DNA of 64,000 bases from Paragonimus skrjabini miyazakii (Eukaryota; Platyhelminthes; Trematoda; Plagiorchiida; Troglotrematidae), in assembly GCA_014338405.1 (NCBI GenBank), contig JTDE01000429.1:95735-159734 (forward strand), given 5' to 3'. Every line of letters starts with the position of its first letter. Positions within the stretch are counted from its first letter, which is position 1. Below are positions 33,368-45,702 of the stretch, piece by piece. The notes beneath the pieces were generated by a model. The model worked only from the letters and a program-made list of their open reading frames with translations, was not told where the DNA came from and searched no databases. The position numbers and the translations under genes were made by a program.

Positions 33368-36300
33368 ATAATATTTCTCCGATGCGATTCTGGAGGAACG
33401 TTTACGTAATAACTGTACCATTCACCAGTAAAACGTAATCCTCCAGAAGGATTAGTGAACTACCTGCAGCAACTAAAGAAACATTGGTCTGAAATATCCA
33501 ACTTGTTAGACGTATCACTCCCTCCCAATACAGCGACTATTTCCGTATGCACTGAGCACAGGGCACTGCATCCATGTTCTTGGGCTTATCCAGAACCATG
33601 TGCTATTTGGACGCTAAACACATTCTAGGCCCCCACAGGATAGGAGCTGGACTAATGAAACCAGTACCCTGGTTGCCGTTATTAGTACTTCCATAAACGA
33701 CCAGCGGCAACAACTAAAGCAAATTTGATCTAGAAATCTGCTGAAATATGAAGAGCTGATAGATGCAAACGGCATCTATTGATAACTTCAACTTGTGTTG
33801 TTCAAATTGGTTTTGATATACAGAAGACGAATGCTCCATTACAGTGTGCAACGTTGGCTTGGAAACACACCGGTTTTTATACGCCAGCCCTCATCACCAT
33901 TTGTTCCTCCCTCAAAACGGCATTTTTCAACGTTAAGTTCCCATAATCAGTGTTTAATCCAAGGCACATCAACCCACATGACTTTCGCCCACTTCACTTA
34001 CTTGTCCGTCCTAAATTTCTCTGAGTTTTGACGTTCTGATTATCACATATTTTTTATCCTCGTTGTTAATAACTCGGCTTATTCTTAGCTCACATTCGGT
34101 TTTCAAAACACCTCTGATTGCTTTTATGCTTGAATCAAGAATCGTTTTGGTACATCTTCATTGACATTGAGATTCAGGAGTGGTTTTGGGAAGTAAACGT
34201 TGTGCATGTTATGCATACCGGATCACTTATGGATGAAGTACTGCATGACAGAACTATCAGAACAACTTATCTCTGTTAATTGTTATATTTTATTTTTGAA
34301 CTTCTTCTTCCGGGAATGTATGAGGGTAGTTTCGTTTGCAGTTTATCCGAAAATCGAAAGATGTCATGTGATTCTGACAACAATCCAATGACAGTTAGAT
34401 TTATTATTCTCGATTGAAGATTTGTTTTTCTCTCTCTTTAGAAGTGCAAGTACCAACGTTTTATCTAGAGTGTAGACAACCGGGTTAAACAAAGCTCCGA
34501 ATATAATTAAGCCAGCAACACGAATGCAAACTTCATCATACTCCATGATTCCTGTAGTCGGCGGTTGTTAAACTCTAAATGCCGAAGGGGTGGACAAGCT
34601 GTAGGATCTAGAACAGATACATCAACAAAACACTGGATTTGTGATAATCTAGGGACAAATAGGTTGGATCTGATAAGGTAATTAGAGTGCTGCTAAACAT
34701 CTGGTGATTGAGAGTATCTCTTTAAAAGGACAAGCTACTGCTTATGTCTAAAAACGTTGGTTCTTTTTCAAACAGTTAGCCCAATGAACCAACGTCAATG
34801 TAATGACCAGCTTATTCGACATCTTTGAGTGCCATCATCACCATAGGTTCGAGTTCACTATTCACAAGTGTAAGGTGTTCAGGACAATACAAAGTGTTAG
34901 TACGTACGCCTATCCATAAGATCACGAGGTTGTCATCACCGAGATGGCAAGACGATATATGAGTTGTTTTTCTAGGCTGATGGCCTTTCTTTCTCATACG
35001 TTAGTATCGACATACTGTTTGTGATGGGCCTACCACATAACAGACATTCACCGCAGACATAGACAAGATTGACAGAGTGTACAACAATCGTGTGGTCCCT
35101 ATGACCACCACTTAGGCGGTAGCCTGTCGCTCCAACCCTACTGGATCCTATCTGCATTACTTAGGTGGGGGTTCAACCCAGCCAAGGGGGAAAGCATAAC
35201 TTGCACGTGCATTAGCAGACCTATTCATTACAAATATGTTAGTTGAACTAAATATTTTGGTATACTGTTATTGGATGCGCAGTATACGGAGCTGATAGAA
35301 ACTATCATTACAGAGGACACAAATGTGAGTAGTATGCACATTATTGGATTCATTCATAATACACATGATGTTGTGTTTGCCTTGCTTTACACTTTTACTA
35401 TAGACGTAGAACATGAACATGGAAGAAGTTGTTAACCATTCGAACGCAAGCATTCACTGCACCTGACTGAGAGTGTGGATCACGTGATTATAGGTCAGCA
35501 ATAGTCCGAGATGAGAAGGAGATTGAATACTAATTGAAACGAAGGGTGTGTTCTCGATATCACTGGAATAATAAAATACCCACCAGGGGAGGCGTGCTTA
35601 CCATTCTCAAATGCTTTATTTCATTACACAAGGCGTCAGAAGTTGATGAATACGTACAATCTATTTTATGGCAGATGCACTTACCTCAAGTGCGATCGGT
35701 CTCTCTGATCTTGGGACTTTTGTCTTATGAGTGTTCGTTTTGAATGGACTGCTTAATGGTGGACGAATATCAAATCAGTTTCCTCTAGATAAAGCAAGAC
35801 ATCTAGACCCTTTGTCTGAATGAAAGTTTCACGTTTGAATCTAACCCAGAGTTTCTCAAACCGAGGGCAAACTCATCTGTGAATCGTAGCTCTTGGAGAG
35901 AGAACAATTCAGCAACGTTCTCTTGATTCAACCGAAGTGAATCTTGTCCATCCCAACCAAGTGGAAGTTGTTGAATGATATATTGTCTACTCTAATAGTC
36001 CAGTCAGAGAAGACGCTCATATGACTGACACTGCGAGGAATGCAAGTTTACCTCAGGAAACATAAATTGCCACATTCTGGTGCCCCGCTTCAGTGTTAAT
36101 ATCTTGATTGCAGGTTATATCCTTCCATCCCAGGTGCCCGGATTTTCTTGAGGAATTTCAGATTGATAATTTCAACAACTCAATCACCTCTACTTCAAGC
36201 GAAACAGAACCAGTTGCCTCAAGATTAAGTTCAACAACTTACATAGTGTCGCTATTCCATCAGTGTCATACTTCCGTCACAAGTTAGTTGGACAGCCTAT

Positions 36301-36764
36301 GGGATTGAATGACCATTAAGTTACCGGTGAATAGATGTTAGATAGACTCTACTCCTGAACTAAAACGCTAGAAAAGCTGAACACGACAAAGTGACGGTCT
36401 GCAAGCCAGCAACGTGAGTGATTAGGAAGGAACACCGAATTTGAGCTTTCAAGGTTGTGAGTTGTATAACTCGCACACTTAAGTCAACTTTGTCCATCCG
36501 ATCCAAGTCACAATCTCAACAATGGCGCTAACCATCAGCCTCGGATAAATGAAGCTTTTATGGGAGCTTGTGTTTATGATGGATTTTTGAAGATTCAGCA
36601 TTTATCTTTATTTCAGTTTGCGGTTTCAGTTGACAAAATGTAAGAAAATCGACGCCAAACCGTATAGTGTGTAAACTTGCATATTGAGTGAAACTGTGAT
36701 ACTGCGGCTTGCCAATAGGTTTGTCATGAGACATATGTAGATATAATTAATATTGTTTAATTTG
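33368..36764. other. Intergenic stretch, no gene recognised
   Basis: Only short frames without splice or domain support. Some segments have the look of old repeats, but I could not match them within the window. Confidence 0.35.
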
Positions 36765-37085
36765 TGTCACTAATAAGTAGTTTGACGGATTTTTGATTTC
36801 AGATGAACCCCTAATATGGAAAGTCAAGGCTTCAACTGGATTCAAACCGGCGACAGAAACAACACACTCAAACGCGGCAGGCGCTCTACAAGCTGAGCTA
36901 CAAAGTCACGTCAAGAGCCCAGAAATTTCACATTTGGAATCGGTTACCCCCCCCCCCCAGCACACTGTCTCATATGGAATCCAACAAATGATCCAGGGGG
37001 TCGACTGACCGGCAGGATTTCTCGAACAGTTCATGCTGGACTTCACCAACGCCACTGTTGAGCATAGAGATTGTATTACTAATAC
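36765..37085 (-). mobile_element. tRNA-derived repeat, copy 4 (single arm)
   Basis: One unit in the same orientation as the left arm of the 19318 palindrome. The order is CACTAATAAGTAGTTTGACG, tRNA-like sequence (36828-36907 minus), CATTTGGAATCGGTTACC, a C12-type homopolymer near 36947-36959, CATATGGAATCCA, AGGATTTCTCGA, CCACTGTTGAGCATAGAGAT and a closing GTATTACTAATA. Opening and closing blocks resemble each other, as expected if units were once joined head to tail. Confidence 0.75.
36828..36907 (-). tRNA. tRNA-like sequence within repeat copy 4
   Basis: 80 bases. The D-arm GCTC/GAGC is intact and the B-box has drifted to GGTTTGAATCC. The acceptor stem has mismatches. It is a repeat component, not a functional tRNA. 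Confidence 0.6.
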
Positions 37086-37704
37086 GTTGTTTACTTTGGA
37101 AAAGTAATTCTTGTAGTAAGTCTTTATATTTGCATGTTCAAGGCTCGCGCTGGCTGACTAATCTAATTTGGCACACGTGTACATATTTTTCTGTACACCA
37201 GTTCGCTTGTGGTGGGCAGCAGTTCCAGCCGGTTCATGCGACAGGTTGCAAAGATCGAATAATTTTTCTCCACTTACTCTGTTTTTACCACTTCCTAATA
37301 AATGTACGGTCATTTACAGCTTTCTAAATATTTTGTTTACTTCTCATTGATACTTCCATCATTATCGCTTTTTGCGAATCTTTCTCGTTGAATGTTGTCG
37401 TTTGATTTGAAACATACATGTATGCACTGGTGAATGATGTTCGTACTGTGATCATCTTCATTAGTCATTTGCAGTCACATCCAGTCTATACCATTTCTAC
37501 AACAATAGGAGTTCTAAATGCATTCGGAATCTTCATTGTCTGACAGCAAGCATCAGAAACCAAGGTAACGGTCATTTGCCACAAGATTATGAATGAGAAT
37601 ATACCTAAGACATATCAACTTAAGCGCATTGTTATTTTCTAGATTGAGAGACTGTACTGTTACGGTACTATTCCGGAGAAAAAATGACAGTTTAACGCTG
37701 AGAT

Positions 37705-38010
37705 AACGCGGTGAAACTTCACTTGATTCACCGCTTATCCAAACTCCGACACGACAGACGATCTAGTGAGGGACCGATCCAAACGTTGCATTAAGATTCC
37801 ACATCGGGATAAGACGAACTGTTTCAGTGTTACACTTAATACACCAAGCAGCTTACCGTCTGTGACTTTTTACGTACTACTGATATCAGCCAATGACGGA
37901 CTGTGATTTCTTTAATGTAAATGTGCATCTGTAGTTGCGGGTTCTTGTCTCATTAATAACAACTGCTTACTACAATCAGTACAAGGTCATTCCCATAATA
38001 TTTGTGCCAG
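37705..38010 (+). repeat. Dispersed repeat, copy 2 (partner at 7810)
   Basis: Diverged homologue of 7810-8110 in the same orientation. It lies just outside the Gypsy relic at 38310-40412, so it may be part of that element's terminal region. Confidence 0.55.
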
Positions 38011-38309
38011 TGGTTTCACTTTGAGTGCAACTACGAGGGCTGCCCAAAGTCTCCAATTCCCATTATTACACATCAGTTCCTCCATTCGTACGGCAGCTCA
38101 AACTATTAGGAACTAAAACTTGACCCGTCAATAGCTTTGACGTTCCACTGGAACAAGTATTTATAGCTCATACCGTGTTTGGATATACCGAGCTTTGTAC
38201 ACGGCTGTAACGTTGGCTCATCTGTGGTGCGTATAATTATCCATCTAACATCTAGTTGTGGCTCGCTTTCAATAGGCACCACTTTAGCATACTTGTCTAG
38301 TGGATGAGA

Positions 38310-38470
38310 GACCGTTCATCACTAAACGTTTATCAAGAACACGTAACACTGGTCATGGTCCAGTTGATTGGTTTTTCTTCTGTTGGAGCCTCTTATTCAG
38401 AGATTGCGCAGACCACTGACTGATCCACGTTCTGTCATTTTCGGTTTCACTTTACACTCTAGACAAAGTC
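38310..38470 (-). repeat. LTR-like direct repeat, low-coordinate copy
   Basis: Aligns with 40255-40412 in the same orientation over about 160 bases with scattered substitutions. The best block is AGATTGCGCAGACCAC followed by TTTCGGTTTCACTTTACACT. Confidence 0.6.
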
Positions 38471-38984
38471 TTCTATGTCACAACTCAGTTTCCTTCCAGT
38501 GGAATCTCGACTTCCAACCCTGCCTCCGGAACATAATCTGTGTCTCCTCTGCGTGATTGTCGCTGCCACTTGCGAACGGTTTCAGGTGGGTTCAGTGGGC
38601 TACCGTAGACGGATTATTCGGGGATTTCAGATCTTTTATCAAGTCGATAAAGTAACACACTGCGTTATACTACAGAAGGCCCCTTCCATTTATTTTGAAA
38701 TTATTTGGAAATACCCGAAAACATCATCTCTTTAGATAATCACATTTTATTCTCAGGTTTCAAGTGGAGCGCGAACGCGTTTCGTCAGACTACACCTATT
38801 GATGCCAGTGTACTCTCTGGAAATGCATTTTTCTCATCTGATCTGTCAGCCATATGGTGTCGACCAATTTGCAAGCATATTCCACTATCGTTAGTTGCAT
38901 TCGATTGTCCGAGTTATCAAGATTTAGTCGGATTTCCTGATCAGCCCATATGAAACGGGTCGTCTACTTAAAAGACGCATGAAC

Positions 38985-40142
38985 GACATATTTGCCAAAA
39001 TGGAACCCTGATCAGAGTGAAACTCTCCTGGCGTTCTTCACTGACAGATTCAGTGCTCGACAACCGCATCAGCAACAATTTTCGCGTCAATGTGATGCCA
39101 AGTTATCGCTTTACACAATGTTGTGAAATAATCGACAAAAAAAATTACGTTTCCTTTGTCCCTGTGCATTTCCTTTAGGAGCCTAATATATATACGCCAA
39201 CTAATTCATTTAGAAAACCAGCTCTCGTTTATAGTGGGGCGCTGTGTTGTTTCTGGGATTTTCGAGGCTACAGAAGTGTTCACACCGATGGCAGTGGTTT
39301 GCCGCGTCTAGACGCAAATACGTACCTACCGGTTGAAGCTGACCAGTCAGCTGGCGCTAAGAGACACGTGAATCATAAAGAACGCTATAGGGTGTTGAAT
39401 ACTGCTTCACATTCACTGGACCATTCAAACTTCCGACTCTTCTCCAATAGGGCGTCCGACGGGCTAGCAGTAGGTGTAAACCTCGGTATAGGTTTCCTAT
39501 AATATGGCGCGAGACCCAGGAAGCCACGCAATTCCTCGATGTATTTTTGGATTAGGCTGAGCCACAACTTGCTTAACTTCCTTCGTGGCCGTTCGAATAG
39601 TACCCTCGAATTCACATGCTCAAGAAAGATCAATTCTTCCTAATCTAGTTAAAGTTAGCGGGGTTGAACGTCAGACCAACTTGCGATAACTTTCCAAAGA
39701 CGCTATATAGATTTCTTAGGTGTCGCTTGTTCATCGTTCCTTGTACAGTAATGTCTCTTTAGTAAATGTGGAACCGAGTCAGGCTGAGATCTCCCCCAGT
39801 ACACTAGGCACTGAAACGTGGCAGGGGCATTTAATGTGCCAAAAGATCTTGGTTGGAGCTTATAGAGCCCAGTGGGTACCACAACCACTGATTTAGTCTG
39901 GTCTGACTTCTTTTACCTGCCAATAGCCTGAGGCTGAATTAGTAAGGAATGGAATCCTCCAGAGCGTCAAACGGATCATCCGTGCCCGGTAGTGGAATCG
40001 TACCATTAACAGTTGTCTCGTCCAATCTCCTAATTAGAATGCTACGATTTGTGGCGACCAAGTCGCTTGACTGCATTTGATCAAAATAAACTGCAAGATC
40101 CCCCATATCCAGCAAATCCATGGTGCTGACACCCATAACCAT
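38985..40142 (-). pseudogene. Gypsy pol remnants: RT, RT-RNase H connection, integrase
   Basis: From 5' to 3' on the minus strand there are three recognisable parts. First is an RT piece at about 39800-39885 with GLYKLQPRSFGTLNAPATFQ, matching the (M)PFGLxNAPATFQ motif. Second is the RT/RNase H connection at 39388-39530 with LGLAPYYRKPIPRF and then KFEWSSECEAVFNTL. Third is an integrase piece at about 38985-39150 with IFFVDYFTTLCKAITWHHID and HSDQGS. The last two carry the first and second acidic positions of the DDE core as they appear in the family. Only about 190 bases separate the second and third parts, so RNase H and the zinc-binding region are deleted. Stops interrupt every part; it cannot be active. 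Confidence 0.75.
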
Positions 40143-40254
40143 TAACTTTGAAGCAAGTGCCGAGACCAGATTTCCACTGATTGTCGATGGGATACATACA
40201 TCATTACGGATTTGATCACTTAAATTTGCGTACCGCTACTGACCATTTCGAGCG

Positions 40255-40412
40255 GGAGAGCGACTGTTCGGCAATAAACGTTTATCGAGATCACGTAGCA
40301 CTGATCACTGGCCGGTTAATTGTTTGTCCTCCTTTGCGGTCTCCGTTTCAGAGACTGCGCAGACCGGTAACTGATGCGTATTTTTTCAGTTTTGGTTTCA
40401 TTTTACACTAGG
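40255..40412 (-). repeat. LTR-like direct repeat, high-coordinate copy
   Basis: Partner of 38310-38470. By position it would be the 5' LTR of the minus-strand Gypsy relic. Confidence 0.6.
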
Positions 40413-41166
40413 TTCAAATCGTATTGTCCGGATATATTTGTGTTTCATACAAAAGACTTATCTGTTGACAATTTTACGAACATTGGCCTAAACATGACCT
40501 GTTGAATCTTATATAGCGGGAGTGAGGCTTATAGACATGTGATACCATTACCGATGTGTGGCCAAGTAATTTTCACTAGACGCTAAATCAGAGTATTGGG
40601 AAGTGATTTTGATAAGGAGACGGCGCCGTTAAAAGACACCACTACAACAGATATTCGACCGTAATAATTGAGACCTCATTTTCTTCTCAGTAACCTGATA
40701 ATGTCTTAAGAATATATGCCAACACGCTAAGTGTTTATTAAACGGCCGAATTAACCGAGATAAAGAGTCACAAACTATCATTATTGCTTTGGTGAAAGTT
40801 AAATGTATCCACTGCGATAAACTCTCACGAGTTTATGTATCTTTATTGATTCAAAACGTTCACAAACATTAAACTTCGTTGTACCACTGGCTTGTTGAAG
40901 TTTCAAACAATGTTATACCCGCGTTCGACCTTTGTTTCATGTTGTGAAAATCATTTATGCTATTTCGTTTGTATCACACATTTATGGTGTTTAATCGACC
41001 AAAGCAGCTGGAAATTACCAATCGATTTGGTTAATTCATCAATGGATATACGTACACCCGCACACAACTCCATGCATAGGCAGCACGTAATGAGACATTG
41101 CGAAGTGAGCTTTGCCCTTTAAGATTAGATTGTTCAACATCTCATATAATATGTATTTGCCAACAG

Positions 41167-41282
41167 TGAACAGTGCTACACCACAGACGACGACACGTCC
41201 ATTTGAGTTGAAGATGAGCTCCACCTTGACCAACTCCGATTCTAGACGCTCCACACTGGAACCTGGCAAAACAGAATACGAG
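41167..41282 (+). CDS. Gene B exon 1: unidentified protein
   Basis: Acceptor TGTATTTGCCAACAG at 41166 and donor GAG|GTGAGT at 41283, phase 0 out. The first ATG in frame is at 41214. If that is the start, the exon gives 23 residues (MSSTLTNSD...); if an upstream coding exon exists, the exon gives 38 codons plus two bases. It joins exons at 45277, 50564, 53135, 58763 and 63076 with consistent phases (0, 0, 0, 2, 0). The product is about 343 residues: a Ser/Asn-rich N-terminal half, then a helical, charged segment (residues about 165-250), then an Arg-rich stretch. No domain is recognised. I see no signal peptide or membrane segment, so a cytosolic or nuclear product is likely. Confidence 0.55.
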
Positions 41283-44200
41283 GTGAGTTATACATCAACC
41301 TTCATGCACTGGTTCTGCCCATCCCCATTACAGTGTAACGGGGTACCTAGAGCCTGCAGACTGAATGAACCTAACGGGATCGGTAGCCTTGGAAGTCCTG
41401 TGGAATCAACATGTATAAAATCTGTGAAAGACCAGCAAAATCAAGACTGTGTGAATCAAACAACGAATAACAAAGGCGCTTTATTGGGTGATGTTCAGCA
41501 TTACTTGTACGAATGTTTGCGAATAGTACGTCATGTTTTTGTTTAGTTCATGACATTTTGACATAAAGGGCAGCTCTGTGGATAGATACAGCTTTCGTGA
41601 AAAAATCATTAAACGGGAATGTCGCATGTATTGTAATAGGTTGGATTTTGCAAGCTACGGTAAAAAAAATAATACGCATTTAGTTGCTGGTATTCACCTT
41701 AAACAACCTGTTTGATTTCGTCTAAAATCCATATCGAATTGGTTCACTTAACGAAGGTTTAAACCCGGTGATAATGAAAATCACGGTGTTCCCTTGCTCT
41801 ATTTGATTAAGTCACCAAGAGAATGCGCATTGCTTAGGGATAGCATGTTGTTAACACCTGTTTAAAAGTTAGACTAAGGCTGACGCCAAAATCATAGTGC
41901 TCCGATTTTGCGTACCGTATCCGAAAGGATGAAGTAACGGGATGGACCTAGAGAATAATAGAGCTGCGAGTACGACCATACAAATTCTTTCTTTTCAATT
42001 TGACTGAGTAAGTTAGGCTGAGTGACGTTCACAGATGGCTACGAAAAACTTTTACGAGTAAAAACATGTAAGTTTTTAATAATTGCTAGGAGTAACTGCA
42101 AGATGAATCGGGTTAACGGAGCTTATTTGGAATGATACTGACAAAGTTATCCCCGAAGGTACCTGTTAAGCAGGCCAGCGGTTCAGTCTTGTTAACATCA
42201 CTGATGGTGAAGATGTCGGACATTACAGTATATGCTGGTCTACCAAAAACAACTGCAGAGTTGTTAGTTTCTAACAATTCCAGGATGAGACAGACACAAT
42301 GGTTGCATATAACCGTGCAGAATGACAGATACGTTTCTTCCAAGATGAGGTCATTGTAATATGTGGTCAAATAAAGTTGTGTTAAGCTTGCTTCTTCATA
42401 TCGGTTAGCGCATTAGTAAACATCCCCTTGGGAAAAAAGTATTTGGCTAAATGCAAGTGAATGATTGACAAGTTTTAAGCATATGAGGATGAATGTTCAC
42501 CTGACTTGATAACTAACTAGTTAGCTAGTTAAATAACAGATCTTCCATTCTGGTCATTGTTAGCATAAGCGTGTGACGTATCCATCGGTTACACCAGTAC
42601 TCGTTAGTCGGATGACTGTTGCCCAGACTGTTGATAAAGAACGGTACTTATAGTAGGTAACATCAAGCAGCATACTGTAACGTTTTAATAAAGTCAAGCA
42701 ACAATTATTAAAAGAGGACGAGAGTGACACATTTATTTTCAAGGCGTGAGTAACATGGTACCTCTAAAATTCAACCTATATTTACGAAACTTCAAACATT
42801 TTGCATTCAACATTGCCATATCTAAGGACGCACACAAGGGGGGTGTATCTTCTGGACAGACGAGGCTAGCTCTCGAGGCAATACAAAGCTGTTCACGTTA
42901 AATGATCGCCATGTTGGCCTATAATTTCACGGTGTAAATTTGTGATATATAAGCAGATTATGCGGTTTGTAGCACCATTTTTAAACTCCTCTTGTATTCG
43001 GAAAATGACGAAAGTGGAAATTGTAATGTATGATGAATGTTTGTTAAAAGTCAGTAAACGATCGAGATTTGACGGAATTTTCGATAGTGAATGAAATCTA
43101 TACGTAAACGACATTATTTTTCACTACTACTTGCGATTCTTATGGTTGTAACGGACGACATACTGAGTGTTATCCTGATCGTCTGTATCGACACCGTTTG
43201 GAAGTCGACTTCCTCAAGCCGGTTTTTGTAAGACTTTTTACAAATGGCGAAAAATTCAGAATGTTTTATTTGTTATAATATTTGTAATCAGCGGATGTGC
43301 AAAGTGGTCTTACGATACATTGAAAACAAATGATAGGTGCTTCTAACTTTAAACGACATAGGGTGAAACTTATTTTTTAAGTAAACAGGTAACGTTTTAT
43401 AGAGTGACAAAAGTAATCTTCAATGTAAGCAGCTAGACAAAACACACGAAATTAATCTGCAGCTCAATACTAGAAATCTGTGAAAAGCACGCTGATTACC
43501 ACTGGGTTGAGGAAATTGGAAAACGGTACGTTATAAGAAGACTTGTAACAAAATGCTATTCACCGTAAAACCATATTCAAGAAGGCGGTTATAGAAATAT
43601 GTCGTCATTTATGTGAATACGGATGAGACAAGTGTGATTATTTTGAAAGTGTTTCAAACTTAAACAATTAAAGATTTTCAGTCCTTAGCCACGTAAGAAT
43701 GGTCACAACCGTGAAAAGAATTCAAAGTTGAGGTCAACGCAAGTTACGCAAAATCAATTCGGATTTCATGTTTGGGTCAGTTTTGAGGCAAATGTAAAGC
43801 ACAGAATTAACTAACTTCATGAACTACGCTGAATTAATCCCACAGGAAAAGTGACAAAATCGAATCATGTAAATCGCATAATGAATGCCTAAGGAGCTAG
43901 GAGATTTATCGGGTGGTAACCTATTTATAAGACTGTGGGTTTCATGTTACATTTTAAGTTTCTCTTAAGATAGTTTCACAAATCTGCCTAAATTTTAAAA
44001 GAGAAATGACTGTAATTTACAGATGATTGATATTACATCCAAGGGGATAAACAATCACTTTTATTGCATCAAATGGGCAATTTTATTGAGAATGCTTGCG
44101 AAAGTTGTCGAAATTTTCTTCACCTATGAGATCGAAATGTACGCTTTTCTGAAATAAACACTTTTGTGAGTAAGTTTGCAGTAGCTGTCACGTGTACGTC

Positions 44201-45276
44201 CGTTTCAATTTTTTCGGGTTGTATGCTAAACAAATATTATAACGTTGTGTAAACTAAGACAGTGTTGCTTAATGGAATCTGCTCTTTTGATTCGAGTCAG
44301 AATTCTGCTGTTGGACTTACCATACACTCGGTTAACAACCCATGTTATAAAAAGTGCTACTATCTGCCCCAGGGCTAGTTTCAAAGCAATAGTAATAAGA
44401 TTCGAACTGAACAAATCAGATATTTATCTCTTGAGCGCAGTTGTACAGCTTATTGTCAACAATGTAATATAACAACAATTTAGAGAAATACGTTTAGTGA
44501 CTATCACCACATCCGCAACAGTTTAAATGAGGGTCCAGGTCGCTATAGTTTCAGCGTTATTTATTTCTGACAATCACCACAGATGTCACCAAATTCTTCA
44601 GCAAATTACGCCTTTCCACACACGGACTCAACCTGGTGTTATATGAGATTGGACTGCTGCACACTGTTAGCCCATCTTTGCTTATCCACAATCAGCAGTG
44701 GGACATCAGTACCTTCATAACCCTTTCAGGTCATAAACATGAAACTTTAGATTATGTATAATATTCATGCACCAAAAATGATAGAAGTGTTTAACAACGA
44801 GTTGTAAACGGGGGAGCGAATGTTACCGCCTCAGATCAGTCAAGTTAACATAGTCAAATGTTCACAAGTAGAGAGGAACGATGATTAATGACTAACAGAG
44901 CCTCCAGAATCGCCAGCAACCTTAGACTTGTAAGTAGTCAGTGCGCAAGTTACGGTCGCCTTTAAAATCTCAGCGCAAGATGAAAATGGATGATGTTTGA
45001 TTTGCTTTCAGCTATCAACATGGGTGTCATGAATTCATCTACAATTACCAGTCATTGTTTTTTTAACACAACTCTCTTATCAGTTTTCGACATTTAAATC
45101 GGGGTAACAAAGTGAGGACAGTTCGCCTTTCAAACATTTGCAGCAAAGTTCTTAAGTGTGTGTATGTTTAACTGTGTGCTTGAATATTTTAACTTGCTTT
45201 GACGAGTTTATTTGATGCTATAAAATTTCGGATCAATTATAACAGTACAAACGACGGATGTTCTTTGCCGTTCTAG
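41283..45276 (+). other. Gene B intron 1 (4.0 kb)
   Basis: GTGAGT donor and TTGCCGTTCTAG acceptor. No clear element was seen inside; the paired open frames at 42113-42370 are unsupported. Confidence 0.5.
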
Positions 45277-45702
45277 GCTGCCGAGCAGGCCAATCCGCAG
45301 AACACCGGTTATGGATCCCAAAACAACGTGGGTGCCTGGAGCGCAGTTTTAGTGAACAAACCGGATGGTAGCAGTCAAAATCCACACTTAAAAATTACTG
45401 TGGAAATACCACTGTTGGATCTACTGTCATCGGTACCGACAGAAAGAGTGGCTTACCCTAATGGGGTAAATGAAAACACTGGTCACACTGGGTTATTACA
45501 TAAACAGTCACTCTATGAAATGGACCGAGTGGTGTCTGATTATCGAAGTCTGGAACCGACCTATGTGCGCCGAAATATAAAGCACAACACTTTACCACAT
45601 CAATATCGGAGCACAATTTTCAAGGCTGTGGGTCAAGCTGCAAGCGAACCCGAGCGTGCACAGACAATGTCGTTGGACAGTTCAACTTCGAAAAGCTACT
45701 TG
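45277..45702 (+). CDS. Gene B exon 2
   Basis: 142 codons, the longest exon. The acceptor's own TAG is in frame, so the open frame begins exactly at the splice site, which is good evidence for a real exon. The donor is TTG|GTGAGT at 45703. The sequence begins AAEQANPQNTGYGSQNN and includes KITVEIPLLDLLSS and SLEPTYVRRNIKHNTLP. It is rich in Ser, Asn and Gln with no recognised motif. Confidence 0.7.

Larger units (their letters stand above)
38310..40412 (-). mobile_element. Ty3/Gypsy LTR retrotransposon relic
   Basis: Pol remnants on the minus strand (about 38985-40142) are flanked by direct repeats of about 160 bases at 38310-38470 and 40255-40412. The repeats share AAACGTTTATC, then a CACGTA block and GACTGCGCAGACC-type sequence. 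Direct repeats around pol are what LTRs would look like. Total length is about 2.1 kb, far below an intact 5-kb element; gag, protease, most of RT and RNase H are missing or unreadable. Confidence 0.7.

Noticed and set aside
33230..33421. 63-codon frame across the N run
   Set aside because: More than half of it is unknown bases, so it is an artefact of the gap.
36793..37008. 71-codon open frame on the plus strand
   Set aside because: Same reason: translation of repeat copy 4.
38784..38795. CTGACGAAACG on the minus strand resembles ribozyme core parts
   Set aside because: The two core blocks are fused with no stem II.
39299..39502. 67-codon frame on the plus strand
   Set aside because: Shadow of the minus-strand Gypsy RT/RNase H connection.
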